Shown here: piece after piece, positions 25,055 to 33,362 of the stretch | How the letters are laid out: each line of letters opens with the position of its first letter | Numbering within the stretch: the first letter of the stretch is position 1 | Assembly: GCA_945865725.1 (NCBI GenBank) | Contig: CAMBEO010000013.1 | Coordinates: 1 to 46,302 of the forward strand | Origin: Thermoflexus hugenholtzii JAD2 | GTDB taxonomy: Bacteria; Chloroflexota; UBA11872; UBA12225 | DNA: 46,302 nucleotides | Direction of reading: 5' to 3' | Made by a program: the position numbers and the translations under genes | The notes under the pieces: model-generated | The model's input: only the letters and a program-made list of their open reading frames with translations | Databases searched by the model: none | Told to the model about the DNA's origin: nothing

Positions 25055-26613
25055 GCGTCGACCTCCATGTCGCAGTCGTCGAGCTGGTCGGCGAGGTCGA
25101 GGGCACGGAGGAGGGCGGCAGCCTTGTTAAGGGTCTCCTGGTACTCGGCCGCGGGCGACGAGTCGTAGACGACGCCACCGCCGGCCTGCACGTGCGCCTC
25201 CCCGTCCTTCAAGACCATCGTGCGGATCGTGATCGCGGTATCGAGGTTGCCGTCGAACGAGAAGTAGCCGACGCACCCCGCATAGGTGCCCCGGCGGCAC
25301 GGCTCCAGCTCCGCGATGACCTCCATCGCGCGGATCTTCGGCGCACCGGATACGGTCCCGGCCGGGAAGCACGCGCGCAGGGCGTCGTAGGCATCGCAGT
25401 CGTCGCGCAGTTGCCCTTCAACCTGGCTGACGATGTGCATCACGTGCGAGTAGCGCTCGATGACCATCAGCTCGGTGACGCGGACGCTGCCGGTGCGGGC
25501 GATCCGTCCGACGTCGTTCCGGCCGAGATCGACAAGCATGACGTGCTCGGCGCGCTCCTTCTCGTCTGAGAGGAGGTCGGCGGCGAAAGCGTCATCGGAC
25601 TCGGGGTCGGCGCCGCGCGGGCGAGTCCCCGCGATCGGCCGGGTCCGGACGACGCCTCCCTCGACCTGGACCAGCATTTCCGGCGATGCGCCAGCGATCT
25701 GCATGTGTCCGAGATCAAGGAAGTACATGTAGGGCGACGGGTTGACCGCGCGGAGGGCGCGATAAATGGTCAGGGGACGTGCCCGGGTCCCACGACTGAG
25801 ACGCTGGCTCGGGACGACCTGGATGGTGTCCCCGGCGATCACGTACGCGCGCGCCTGCTCGACCGCCGCCTCGTAGCCCTGCCGCGTGAAGGTGCTCGTC
25901 ACGCCCTCCGGCACCGCGGTGATGGCGGGGCCCCGACCACCGGCGACGACGAGGGGAGCGCGGCCCGGGACCGTGGGCGACGGCATCGCGAGGCGGGCGG
26001 CCAACGCATCGACGCTGGCGACCGCCGCCCGCCAGGCCGCCTCGACGTCGCCGCCGTGCATTGCGATGTCCGCGTGCGCAAGGACGCGCATGCGATGGCG
26101 GACGTGGTCGAAGACGACGAGCGAGTCGGCAAGCATGAGGACCGCGTCCGGGAGCTCGAGGTCGTCCCTCGCTGGCACCGGCAACCGCTCGAAGTACCGC
26201 GCGCACTCGTACGCGAGGTATCCCACGACCCCCCCAGTGAAGCGGGGCATGTCCGGCAGGGCGACCGGGCGGAAGGGAGCGAGGAGGCCCCTCGTGTAGT
26301 CGAGGGGGTCCGTGAACGTGGTCACCTCGACACGCCCGTCCGCGTGGTTCACGGTCGCCACCCCGTCGCGCAACGTGGCGACGAGCCGGGGGTTGGTCCC
26401 GATGAACGAGTAGCGGGCGAGGCGCTCGCCGCCCTCCACGCTTTCGAGCAGGAAGCTCGAGGGTCCGTTCGCCACCTTGCCGTAGACCGACACCGGGGTT
26501 TCCATGTCGGCGAGGTAGTCGCGAAAGACCGGGATCAGGTTGCCGTGGCGGGCAAGCTCGCGCGCGGCATCAAGGGTCGGCGTCACGCCGGCAACGGCTG
26601 GCGATGGGCTCAC
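25051..26613 (-). CDS. trpE: Anthranilate synthase component I
   Basis: TrpE converts chorismate and ammonia to anthranilate. The feedback site for tryptophan is present as FLLESVEGGERLARYSFIG (LLES motif, about residue 55), and the chorismate-binding half has SPYMYFLDLG, RPIAGTRPRG, LVDLGRNDVGRIA and FPAGTVSGAPKIRAMEVI. The protein has 520 residues. It starts with GTG 26613, about six bases after GAGAGG. It is the first gene after the T-box leader, so it is probably regulated by both tRNA-Trp charging and tryptophan feedback. Confidence 0.97.
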   Translation of the reverse strand: MSPSPAVAGVTPTLDAARELARHGNLIPVFRDYLADMETPVSVYGKVANGPSSFLLESVEGGERLARYSFIGTNPRLVATLRDGVATVNHADGRVEVTTFTDPLDYTRGLLAPFRPVALPDMPRFTGGVVGYLAYECARYFERLPVPARDDLELPDAVLMLADSLVVFDHVRHRMRVLAHADIAMHGGDVEAAWRAAVASVDALAARLAMPSPTVPGRAPLVVAGGRGPAITAVPEGVTSTFTRQGYEAAVEQARAYVIAGDTIQVVPSQRLSRGTRARPLTIYRALRAVNPSPYMYFLDLGHMQIAGASPEMLVQVEGGVVRTRPIAGTRPRGADPESDDAFAADLLSDEKERAEHVMLVDLGRNDVGRIARTGSVRVTELMVIERYSHVMHIVSQVEGQLRDDCDAYDALRACFPAGTVSGAPKIRAMEVIAELEPCRRGTYAGCVGYFSFDGNLDTAITIRTMVLKDGEAHVQAGGGVVYDSSPAAEYQETLNKAAALLRALDLADQLDDCDMEVDA

Positions 26614-26680
26614 GGCTTGCCTCTCGGGGCCGGCAGGTGGGGCATGGGCGTGGACATCCTCGTCGCAGGCTTGTCACGGC

Positions 26681-26713
26681 AAGTAGGAACGCTCGTCCGC
26701 CGGGGACGAGCGT
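26681..26713 (-). terminator. Terminator stem of the trp T-box leader
   Basis: ACGCTCGTCC and GGACGAGCGT (26713-26704 and 26698-26689, minus strand) form a perfect 10-bp stem with a five-base loop, followed by TCCTACTT. The tail is poor in T for an intrinsic terminator, so termination may be partial. Confidence 0.7.
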
Positions 26714-27029
26714 CGTTGCCGACGGCCCGCGGTGCCACCCCGCTTAGGGAGGCCGCGCCAAGGTGGCGGACGGGTCCCTCGCTTTGTCCGGGGCTTTCAC
26801 GCGCGTGGCGTGTCAAGTCCCTCGGTCTGCCCGGGTAACGGGGGCAGTTCCCGGATCGGCTACTACGCGCACGGCGCGGTTCGCGTCTCGGCTCACGGGG
26901 CCATTCGGTCGCGCGGAACCCACCGGGCTTGCACCTGCCCCGGCTCTCTGGAGGGTCCGAGTTGCGACGTACTCGTCCCGATCGTCGCCGATCAGTGTTC
27001 GATTGCGCGGTCGCCGGAGCGGCGCCCGC
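26681..27029 (-). promoter_or_regulatory. T-box riboswitch, tRNA-Trp type, upstream of trpE
   Basis: On the minus strand the leader carries the T-box antiterminator core GCGGGGTGGCACCGCGG (about 26744-26728). Further upstream are the stem I features GGACGAGTACG (AGTA-like box), AGAGAGCCGGGGCAGG (GA motif) and GGTGCAAGCCC. The specifier-loop segment ACCGAATGGCCCCGTGAGC (about 26911-26893) places TGG, the Trp codon, at the specifier position. A 10-bp terminator stem follows the T-box. By family knowledge, uncharged tRNA-Trp binds and favours read-through of the trp operon. The exact base pairs of stem I were not drawn. Confidence 0.88.
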
Positions 27030-27035
27030 CTGTCG

Positions 27036-27065
27036 AGTATGGGGCGCCGCTCGTACGCGTGTCAA
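27036..27065 (-). promoter_or_regulatory. Promoter of the trp operon
   Basis: Minus strand: TTGACA (27065-27060), an 18-base spacer and CATACT (27041-27036). The expected start at about 27029 gives a leader of roughly 415 bases that contains the whole T-box before trpE. Confidence 0.65.
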
Positions 27066-27453
27066 CGTCGCCCGCGGCACGGGCGCGCGGTGGGGATGGC
27101 CGGTGGAAGATGGCCAGCGCCAACCCAAGGACGCCACGTCGATGCGCGCGTTTTGGGGGTCGCCAATCGTTCGAAGTGCGATGGAACAAGTGCCGTACGA
27201 TGACAAGGGCGCCGCGATCGACCGGCAGGCAGGACGGGACACGTCGGCCCGCCCGGGTGTCCGGCCGTTCCCGGTTCGCGCACGGCGCTCCGCCTCGAGT
27301 TCCCCGGGGTCAGACATTCGAGCGCATCCCAGCGCACGACGGGGGAACTGGCTCGGATCGTTACCAGGACCGTCCGACCTGGAAGCGGGTGGAGGCGAAC
27401 GTCCCCATCCGTTTTCGAATGTCTTGTCCCCGTCGTCCGAACTCCGGAGCGGC
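27066..27453. other. Gap between the trp promoter and the YibE/F gene
   Basis: Open frames exist but are rich in Arg, Ser, Pro and Gly and show no motif. A TACGAT (27196-27201) could be a plus-strand -10 box for the YibE/F gene, without a good -35. I see no other feature. Confidence 0.4.
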
Positions 27454-28644
27454 GTGCGTGCAGCCGTCGGGGCGTTCGTTCTCGGCTTGGCGATGTTCGG
27501 GGCGTGGTTGACCGCCCCGCCGATCCTCCTGCCTGGGGCCGCGGATGTGCCCGACGACCTTGCGATCGAGACGGCAGAGGGGGTGGTCGAGTCGAGCGTG
27601 AAGAACCCGCCAGGAGCACCTGGGGGCTCGAGGCATGTCGTTCGAGTGGAGACCGGCGCCCACGCGGGGAGGATGGTCACGGTGACGTTGCAGGCGCCAA
27701 CCATCTCGATGGTGGCCGGGACGGCGCCCACGCATGATCCTGGTGACCGGGTCGTCCTCTCGTATCGAGCGGAAGAAGACCCGATCCGAGCGAGGGAGGA
27801 CCCGACCTCCGCGCCGGTCGATCCGGCTGCGGAGCCGTTCCAAATCGTCGATCGCGTCCGGACCCCATGGCTCTGGGCCGGGGTCGCATTAGTCGCGGTC
27901 GTCGCGGGGGCGGTATCGGGATGGCAGGGCATCCGGGCCATGGTCGGCCTCGGAGTCGCGGCGTGGATGGTGTGGTGGATCGTGGTGGCTCGAATACTCG
28001 GAGGTCAGGACCCGGTGATGGTGGCCATCTTCGGGTGCATCGCCATTGCCGTCCCGTCGATCGTGTTGACCCATGGGTTCGGGCGCGAGGCCGCCGTCCC
28101 ACTCGCAGGCATGGCGGGTAGCCTCGCCGTCGCGGGCGCGGTGAGCGTGGTGGCGGTCCGGGCGGCGTCCCTGACAGGACTGGGCGCGAACGAGGAGATC
28201 CACCTCGTGCACGCCGCGCTCCGGGGCGCGATCGACACGCGTGGCCTCCTGTTGGCGAGCATGCTGATCGGCGCGGTCGGCGGCCTCGTCGACGTGACCG
28301 TGGCGCAGTCCGCCGCGGTGTTCGAGTTCGCGGACGCGAGGCTGACGCGCGCCCGGGACGAGTTGTTCTGGCGGGGGATGTCGGTCGGGCGTGCGCACGT
28401 CGTGGCGGCGATTCACACCCTCGTGCTCGCATACGTGGGCGCGGCGCTCCCGATGCTGTTGCTGCTCGCGCTCTATGCCCCGCAGCTCGGCGACATCTGG
28501 AATCGCGAGGTCATCGCGGCCGAGCTGCTCCGCGCGGTCACCGGGATCGTCGGTCTGGCCGTGGCGATGCCTCTGACCACGTTCATCGCGGCGCGCGTCG
28601 CACCGATCCACGTCGTGGATGCCATGCCGCGCTCGACCCGTTGA
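27454..28644 (+). CDS. YibE/F-family multi-span membrane protein
   Basis: This integral membrane protein is of the YibE/F family, whose function is not established. An N-terminal helix (VGAFVLGLAMFGAWL) precedes an extracytoplasmic beta-rich domain containing DPGDRVVLSY. About seven further helices follow, with the family segments MIGAVGGLVDVTVAQSAA, HTLVLAYVGAALPMLLLLA and EVIAAELLRAVTGIVGLAVA. The start is uncertain: GTG 27454 has GGAG just upstream, TTG 27424 and ATG 27181 are alternatives, but the sequence before 27424 looks non-coding. It is convergent with the small membrane protein gene at 28658, 13 bases away. Confidence 0.82.
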   Translation: MRAAVGAFVLGLAMFGAWLTAPPILLPGAADVPDDLAIETAEGVVESSVKNPPGAPGGSRHVVRVETGAHAGRMVTVTLQAPTISMVAGTAPTHDPGDRVVLSYRAEEDPIRAREDPTSAPVDPAAEPFQIVDRVRTPWLWAGVALVAVVAGAVSGWQGIRAMVGLGVAAWMVWWIVVARILGGQDPVMVAIFGCIAIAVPSIVLTHGFGREAAVPLAGMAGSLAVAGAVSVVAVRAASLTGLGANEEIHLVHAALRGAIDTRGLLLASMLIGAVGGLVDVTVAQSAAVFEFADARLTRARDELFWRGMSVGRAHVVAAIHTLVLAYVGAALPMLLLLALYAPQLGDIWNREVIAAELLRAVTGIVGLAVAMPLTTFIAARVAPIHVVDAMPRSTR

Positions 28645-28657
28645 CCGGAGCAAGGCC

Positions 28658-28981
28658 CTATGCGGGTGCGCGGGTCGCGGAGGCCGTCCCGGGGGCGGAA
28701 CCACCCGCGTCCACCGGGACGGAGGGCGCGGTGCCGGCGACCGGGTCCAATGGCGGCGGTGCCGGCACCGGCACCTCGTCGTCGCTCACAAGGCGCCAAA
28801 GGGCGTACCCCGCCGCGCCGAGGATGCCGAGGGTAAGGATGCGACCGATGCCGAAGAACGAGAGGATGCCCCAAACCACCCGGAAGGGGAGGGTGATCGT
28901 CCAGGTGGTCATTCCAACCAACCAGATCACGAGTCGGAACGGCAACGCCGCCAGCCAGAGCACGCCATCGATCAGGAACAT
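28658..28981 (-). CDS. Small membrane protein, unknown function
   Basis: A 107-residue protein starting at ATG 28981. Two to three hydrophobic helices (about 1-24, 25-48 and 53-72, with ILSFFGIGRILTLGILGAAG) are followed by a Pro/Ala/Gly-rich tail (VPVPAPPPLDP). TACACT ends eight bases before the ATG and there is no ribosome site, suggesting another leaderless start. The frame continues upstream to 29182, but that part is Arg/Pro-rich and unlikely to be translated. Not recognised. Confidence 0.65.
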   Translation of the reverse strand: MFLIDGVLWLAALPFRLVIWLVGMTTWTITLPFRVVWGILSFFGIGRILTLGILGAAGYALWRLVSDDEVPVPAPPPLDPVAGTAPSVPVDAGGSAPGTASATRAPA

Positions 28982-29207
28982 CACTCGAAGTGTAGCGGGT
29001 CCGGTCGCAGGGCCTATCCGGTCAACCCCGACAGGCGTGTGACGAGGGGCTCGCCAGACGTCGCGCGGAGGCGCCGGCACCACCATCGGCCGTCTTTGCC
29101 TGGCAGGCTGACATCGAGATTGACGGCCTCGACGGGGCGTGCCCTCGCTCGCTGCCGCGCCGATGCATGACGCCAACGTCAATTCGGGCGCGGCGAGGCG
29201 GCAACCG

Positions 29208-29738
29208 TCAAGTCGCCGTGGCCTCCATCACTGGGGCCACGGCCTCCGGCACGTACGCGCGTCGGCCCCGGATGATCCCGCGGATGCTGAGGAGGTGCGA
29301 AAGCCACCAGACGATGACCTCGACCAAGATTGCCCCCTCGGTCAGGGTCCCGGGAACGCCGCCCCACCCCTCAGGCAGCCCAAACTGGCGGGCCAAGGGA
29401 ATGAGTCCCCATTGCCAGACGGCGAGCGAGGCGGGCGCGAAGACGATCACGACCCAGCTGCTCCAGGCGGAGAGCGTGAAGGCGTCGTCCCACGACGCCT
29501 TCCCAAGAAGGACCGCGAGGCGGGTGGCATACGCGAGCCACGCGCCGACGGCGGCGAAGCCGCCGAAGAGGACGAGGCCGAGCGGGGGCACGAGCGCCTT
29601 GAACGGCGCCTGGCCGGACGCGAGGAAAATCCCCCAGTAAACGATGGCCGTCAGGAAGAAAATGATGGCCCACAGCCCGTGGTACATCAGGGTGTATGTC
29701 AGGGGCTTCGGGACGTGGACGTTGTCGAAGGCAGGCAT
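29208..29738 (-). CDS. Integral membrane protein, unknown function
   Basis: This 176-residue protein has four predicted helices: about 18-42 (MYHGLWAIIFFLTAIVYWGI), 50-75, 88-112 (SSWVVIVFAPASLAVWQWG) and 130-150. It ends with a basic stretch and a small C-terminal tail. It lies 15 bases downstream of the glycosyltransferase gene on the same strand and probably shares its transcript. I do not recognise the family. Confidence 0.75.
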   Translation of the reverse strand: MPAFDNVHVPKPLTYTLMYHGLWAIIFFLTAIVYWGIFLASGQAPFKALVPPLGLVLFGGFAAVGAWLAYATRLAVLLGKASWDDAFTLSAWSSWVVIVFAPASLAVWQWGLIPLARQFGLPEGWGGVPGTLTEGAILVEVIVWWLSHLLSIRGIIRGRRAYVPEAVAPVMEATAT

Positions 29739-29753
29739 GGTGCGAAGGCAAGT

Positions 29754-30965
29754 CTAGCGCCCGGACGGAACGGGTCCCGTGACGGACTTGCCCAGGACGC
29801 GGAAGTACTCCGCCTCGAGCAGTGCCGAGGCATCGTCCCAGGAGAACCGCGAACGTACGCGCGTTCGGAGCGAGATGGCGAGCGACGCACGACGTGCCGG
29901 GTCATCGAGGAGGTCGATCATCGCCCCCGCGAGGCCAGTGACATCGCCAGGAGCGACATACGTGCCGAAATCGCCGAGGACCTCGCGCGCGACGGGCGTC
30001 TCGTACACGACAACCGGGAGCCCGGCGTCCATGTAGTTGAGCAGCTTGCCGTTCGCCTCGGTCGCGGAGCGCTTGGCGGAGACGGCAATGTCGGCAGATT
30101 TCAGGAGCGTCGACGCCTCCTCGTACGGGACGCGACCGGTGAAGGAGACGTTCCCGAGGATCTGGAGGTCGTGGGCCTGCCGGCGGTACTGCTCGAGCCC
30201 GGGGTAGCCCATCACGAGGAAGTGCACGTCCGGACGTCGCTCGATGACCTGGCGCGCGGCATAAAGGAGATGGTCGACACCCTGGTAGTCGGCGAGCAGG
30301 CCGAGGTAGGCGACGACCTGCCGCCCGTCCGGGATTCCCAGGCGCTCGCGCAGGGCCGCGCGGGCCGAGTCGTCGAGGTCCCGGATGTCTGATCCTCGAC
30401 CGATCCCGTCCGGCACGACGGCGACCCGGCGAAGGCCCGGGCGATGGTGGCCCGCAAGGTGGGCGGCGCCATGCGCTGAGCTCGTGATGATCGCGTCGGC
30501 TCCCCGTTCGATCGCATGCTCGAGCCACTCGAGCGGTCGGAGGAGCCGGCTCGTCGGGCTTAGGAACCGGTGGTCGATCATCTCGCGAGTGAGGCTGCCC
30601 TGGTAGTCGAACACGAGGGGCAGGCCGCGAAGCCGCGCGACAGGCAGCCCGATCGCCGCCCCCTCGTGCAAATGAGCGTGCACGAGGTCGAACTGGCCGA
30701 TCGAGGCGAGGGCGGTGCGCGCACCGAGCAGGAGGTCGAAGTACAACTTGTGGACGCTCGAGCCGACCCGGATCGCCGAGGCCCAAGGCACGCGCGGCAT
30801 CCGAATCACGTGCACGTCCGGCGGGGTGCGCCCGTTGTGATAGGTGCAGAGCGTCGTGTGGTGCCCGCGCCGCGCAAGGGCGCGGATTTCCTCGAGGATG
30901 CGCACGTGGCAGCCGTAATCGGCGAAAAAGCTGGTGGGGGCAATGGCGAGGATGCGGAGGCCCAT
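29754..30965 (-). CDS. GT4-family glycosyltransferase
   Basis: A GT-B fold transferase of 403 residues, probably adding a sugar from a nucleotide donor in cell-envelope or exopolysaccharide synthesis. The N-domain opens with LRILAIAPTSFFADYGCHVR (Gly-rich acceptor loop) and has DLVHAHLHEGAAIG. The C-domain carries VVAYLGLLADYQGVDHLL and the donor-site ATEANGKLLNYMDAGLPVV (E-x7-type motif). AAGGA lies seven bases before ATG 30965; the longer open frame upstream is not homologous. Donor and acceptor are unknown. Confidence 0.9.
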   Translation of the reverse strand: MGLRILAIAPTSFFADYGCHVRILEEIRALARRGHHTTLCTYHNGRTPPDVHVIRMPRVPWASAIRVGSSVHKLYFDLLLGARTALASIGQFDLVHAHLHEGAAIGLPVARLRGLPLVFDYQGSLTREMIDHRFLSPTSRLLRPLEWLEHAIERGADAIITSSAHGAAHLAGHHRPGLRRVAVVPDGIGRGSDIRDLDDSARAALRERLGIPDGRQVVAYLGLLADYQGVDHLLYAARQVIERRPDVHFLVMGYPGLEQYRRQAHDLQILGNVSFTGRVPYEEASTLLKSADIAVSAKRSATEANGKLLNYMDAGLPVVVYETPVAREVLGDFGTYVAPGDVTGLAGAMIDLLDDPARRASLAISLRTRVRSRFSWDDASALLEAEYFRVLGKSVTGPVPSGR

Positions 30966-31266
30966 CAAACGTCCTTGCTCGTGACGCGTGGAGTTTGGCC
31001 GACGCGGCTGTCCGTTCGAGGGGTGGTCATGGCGGTGGGCATGCGCGAATTGCTCGGTCCCGATGGGGCAGGTCGCCACGAGAGGGTCGCCACCCGATGA
31101 ACGTGCGAGGCACGAACCGCGCCATCGACAAGTGTGGCGCATCGCGGGTGCCAGCGTTGCCCGTCCCAACTGCCGCAGGCTCCTCGCATCTGGCGGGAGC
31201 GGGGGAATGCATGCCCCTCTGGAAGGCGTGGGGGCATCGGAAGGTCCGCGGATACCAGGAGTTCCG
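30966..31266. other. Gap before tsaE with a decayed REP-like unit
   Basis: This is the divergent gap between the glycosyltransferase and tsaE. At about 31165-31215 a degenerate long-form repeat is seen (CCCAACTGCCGCAGGCTCCT, then GGCGGGAGCGGGGGAATGC). No gene is supported. Confidence 0.45.
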
Positions 31267-31776
31267 ATGATGCCTCGCATGACCGTCGCTTCCGGGGACC
31301 TGGACATCGTCAGCCATGGGGCCGCCCAGACCGGTCGCCTTGGCGCGCGACTTGGCGCACTGTGTACGGGTGGCGAGGTGTTCCTCCTTGACGGGGAACT
31401 CGGCGCGGGCAAGACCGTGCTTGCGAAGGGCATCGCCGAAGGCCTTGGCGTCGACGGTCCGGTGACGAGCCCGACGTTTGCGCTGATCCATGAGTACGCC
31501 GGGCGTCTCCCGATGGCGCACGTGGATCTCTATCGCCTCGACGGGGAGGCGGCCGCGATCAGCACAGGAGTCGAGGACTACCTGCGCACCGACGGTGTCA
31601 CGGTCGTGGAATGGTCCACGCGCGCGCCCGACTTGTTTGGCCCTGACTGGGTCAGGGTCTCGCTGTCTCACGTGTCAGAAACGAAACGCGGGGTACGCGT
31701 CTCCTCGATGGGTCGAAGGTCGCGAGCCCTTGTCGCACGGTTCTCGCGGGAGGCCTTCGGAATTGCGTCCGAATGA
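31267..31776 (+). CDS. tsaE: tRNA threonylcarbamoyladenosine biosynthesis protein TsaE
   Basis: TsaE is the ATPase partner of the TsaD-TsaB complex that makes t6A37 in ANN-decoding tRNAs. The P-loop is LLDGELGAGKTVLAKGIAEGLG, followed by VTSPTFALIHEYAG and HVDLYRLDG (Walker B-like), with EDYLRTDGVTVVEWSTRAPD near the C-terminus. The start is ATG 31267 or 31270, after AGGAG. The 169 residues fit the family. It is followed by tsaB after a hairpin-containing gap. Confidence 0.93.
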   Translation: MMPRMTVASGDLDIVSHGAAQTGRLGARLGALCTGGEVFLLDGELGAGKTVLAKGIAEGLGVDGPVTSPTFALIHEYAGRLPMAHVDLYRLDGEAAAISTGVEDYLRTDGVTVVEWSTRAPDLFGPDWVRVSLSHVSETKRGVRVSSMGRRSRALVARFSREAFGIASE

Positions 31777-31870
31777 CCGCACCATGTGCGCGCCGGCGCG
31801 GCGTACCATTCCAGTCCACGGATGGACGAACGTGCAGTTCTGCGCGACCGGGGCGATGCGGCGTCGGGAC

Positions 31871-31894
31871 CGGGTGACGCCACCGCGTCACCCG
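31871..31894 (+). promoter_or_regulatory. Perfect 10-bp hairpin before tsaB
   Basis: CGGGTGACGC (31871-31880), the loop CACC and GCGTCACCCG (31885-31894) form an uninterrupted stem about 35 bases before the tsaB start. A TACCAT -10-like box lies at 31804-31809. There is no T-run, so it is not a classic terminator. Its role is unknown. Confidence 0.55.
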
Positions 31895-31929
31895 CCTTGC
31901 CTTGGTGGTCGAGGCGTGATGACGGCCCC

Positions 31930-32670
31930 ATGATCCTCGCCGTCGACTCGTCGTCCCGGTCGGGATCCCTGGCGATCGTCCAAGGGCATGCCGTGATCGC
32001 CGAGGCCGCTTGGACCGCGCGCGGACCGGGCGGATCCCTTCACCTCGACCTGGCGAGCCGCCTCATGGCGGACCATGGGCGCGAGTTTCGTGACCTTGAC
32101 GGTATCGCCGTCGCGACGGGACCCGGGTCGTTCACCGGCATTCGTGCAGGCCTCAGCCTCGCCCAAGGTCTCGCGGAGGCGCTGGCAATCCCGCTTGTCG
32201 GCGTTCCGACCCTCGAGGCACTCTCGGCGCAGCTCGCGCCTCACGCTCGCGCGGACACGTTGACGTGCGCGGTGGTGGCGGCAGGCCGCGGCCAGGTCCA
32301 TGCACGCGTCGCGATGGTTGGTGATGGGATCGGCATAGCGTGCGGCACTGCGGCAACCGCGTCGGTTGAGGAGGTGGCGACGGCGTTGGCCATCATCGCC
32401 GGCGCCGCTCGCCGACCGGTCCTCATCGGCGGGGAACTCCTGGCGCAGGACGCCCGGGCAATCTTCGAGGTGATCCCGTGGGCAACCATCCTCCCTCCCG
32501 CGGCGGCGCAGCGGCGCGCGGCATGGGTCGCGGATCTCGCACTCGCCGAGGTCGACCGCTTGAGGGCTGACCCGTGGGCGAGCCGGTTCCCGGAGGACGT
32601 GCAGCCGCTCTACCTCGTCTCCCCGGCCGGACCGAGGCCAGCGGACCTCGGTTGGCACTTGCCTGGGTGA
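31930..32670 (+). CDS. tsaB: tRNA threonylcarbamoyladenosine biosynthesis protein TsaB
   Basis: TsaB is the inactive ASKHA-fold partner that scaffolds TsaD. The protein opens MILAVDSSSRSGSLAIV and has LDGIAVATGPGSFTGIRAGL, QGLAEALAIPLVGVPTLEAL and RGQVHARV. From ATG 31930 it is 246 residues. The frame is open further upstream, with ATG 31822 in frame, but the extra 36 residues do not match the family. It sits between tsaE and rimI in the usual bacterial order. Confidence 0.92.
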   Translation: MILAVDSSSRSGSLAIVQGHAVIAEAAWTARGPGGSLHLDLASRLMADHGREFRDLDGIAVATGPGSFTGIRAGLSLAQGLAEALAIPLVGVPTLEALSAQLAPHARADTLTCAVVAAGRGQVHARVAMVGDGIGIACGTAATASVEEVATALAIIAGAARRPVLIGGELLAQDARAIFEVIPWATILPPAAAQRRAAWVADLALAEVDRLRADPWASRFPEDVQPLYLVSPAGPRPADLGWHLPG

Positions 32671-32744
32671 CCGGATCGCGTGCGCCATTGTCGTACCATC
32701 GCGCGGCCCGAGTGGCTTCTTCGTCTGGCGCCCGCCTCGCCGCC

Positions 32745-33362
32745 GTGAGGTTCAACGTGCGGTACTCCGTGGACCGGATGCAGGTCCAAGACATCCCGTC
32801 GATTGTCGAGATCGAGCGGGCGTCGTTTTCGACCCCGTGGCCGGCTGGCGCCTACGTGCGCGAGATCGAGGACAACGCCCTCGCTCGGTACGTAGTCGTG
32901 CGTGAGGTTCCCGAGGGTGGTCAACCCCGGGCGGAACCGCGCCGCGCGTTCCAGTTGCCGTCGTTCCTCCGGGGGGGCGTGCGCGACGATCCAGCGGTGG
33001 TGGCCTTCGCAGGCTTGTGGCTCATGATCGACGAGGCGCACGTGACGTCGGTCGCCGTCCGTCCCTCGAGCCGGGGACGAGGGCTGGGCAATCTCCTGAT
33101 GTGGGCGATGTTCGACATCGGCGTGGAGATGGGCGCCCAATGGCTGACCCTTGAGGTCCGCCCTTCGAACGCGGTGGCGCGCGCGATGTACGCCGGCCTT
33201 GGGTTTCGCGAGGCGGGCGTGCGACCTCGCTACTACACGGACAATGGCGAAGACGCCGTGATCATGTGGAGCGAGGATCTCGGGACGCCGAACCATGCCG
33301 ACCGGATGCGCGCGCTCGAGGCGTCGCTCCAGTCGCGCATGACATGGGAGAAGGCGTGGTGA
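32745..33362 (+). CDS. rimI: Ribosomal-protein-alanine N-acetyltransferase RimI-like (GNAT)
   Basis: A GNAT acetyltransferase, by context RimI, which acetylates the N-terminus of ribosomal protein bS18. It has VQDIPSIVEIERASFSTPWP, the acetyl-CoA loop VAVRPSSRGRGLGNLLM and LEVRPSNAVARAMYAGLGF. An unusual insert of about 25 residues (EGGQPRAEPRRAFQLPSFLR) interrupts the usual strand pair between YVVVREV and VVAFAGLW. The C-terminus extends about 25 residues past the fold. The start is uncertain: GTG 32745 is used here, and GTG 32712 downstream of a TACCAT box is the alternative. Its stop abuts a REP repeat that precedes tsaD. Confidence 0.88.
   Translation: MRFNVRYSVDRMQVQDIPSIVEIERASFSTPWPAGAYVREIEDNALARYVVVREVPEGGQPRAEPRRAFQLPSFLRGGVRDDPAVVAFAGLWLMIDEAHVTSVAVRPSSRGRGLGNLLMWAMFDIGVEMGAQWLTLEVRPSNAVARAMYAGLGFREAGVRPRYYTDNGEDAVIMWSEDLGTPNHADRMRALEASLQSRMTWEKAW

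Noticed and set aside
25705-26838. Plus-strand open frame opposite trpE extending into the T-box
   Set aside because: Lies over trpE and its leader; no family similarity.
27160-27210. Possible tRNA T-arm (GTTCGAA) in the gap before the YibE/F gene
   Set aside because: No matching acceptor, D or anticodon arms could be drawn around it.
26610-27941. Minus-strand open frame of 443 codons crossing the T-box and the YibE/F gene
   Set aside because: It crosses a structured RNA leader and a recognised membrane protein gene; composition is non-coding.
31822-31929. Upstream ATG for tsaB at 31822
   Set aside because: The added 36 residues, partly encoded by the 10-bp hairpin, do not match TsaB, whose first strand begins at MILAVDSSS.
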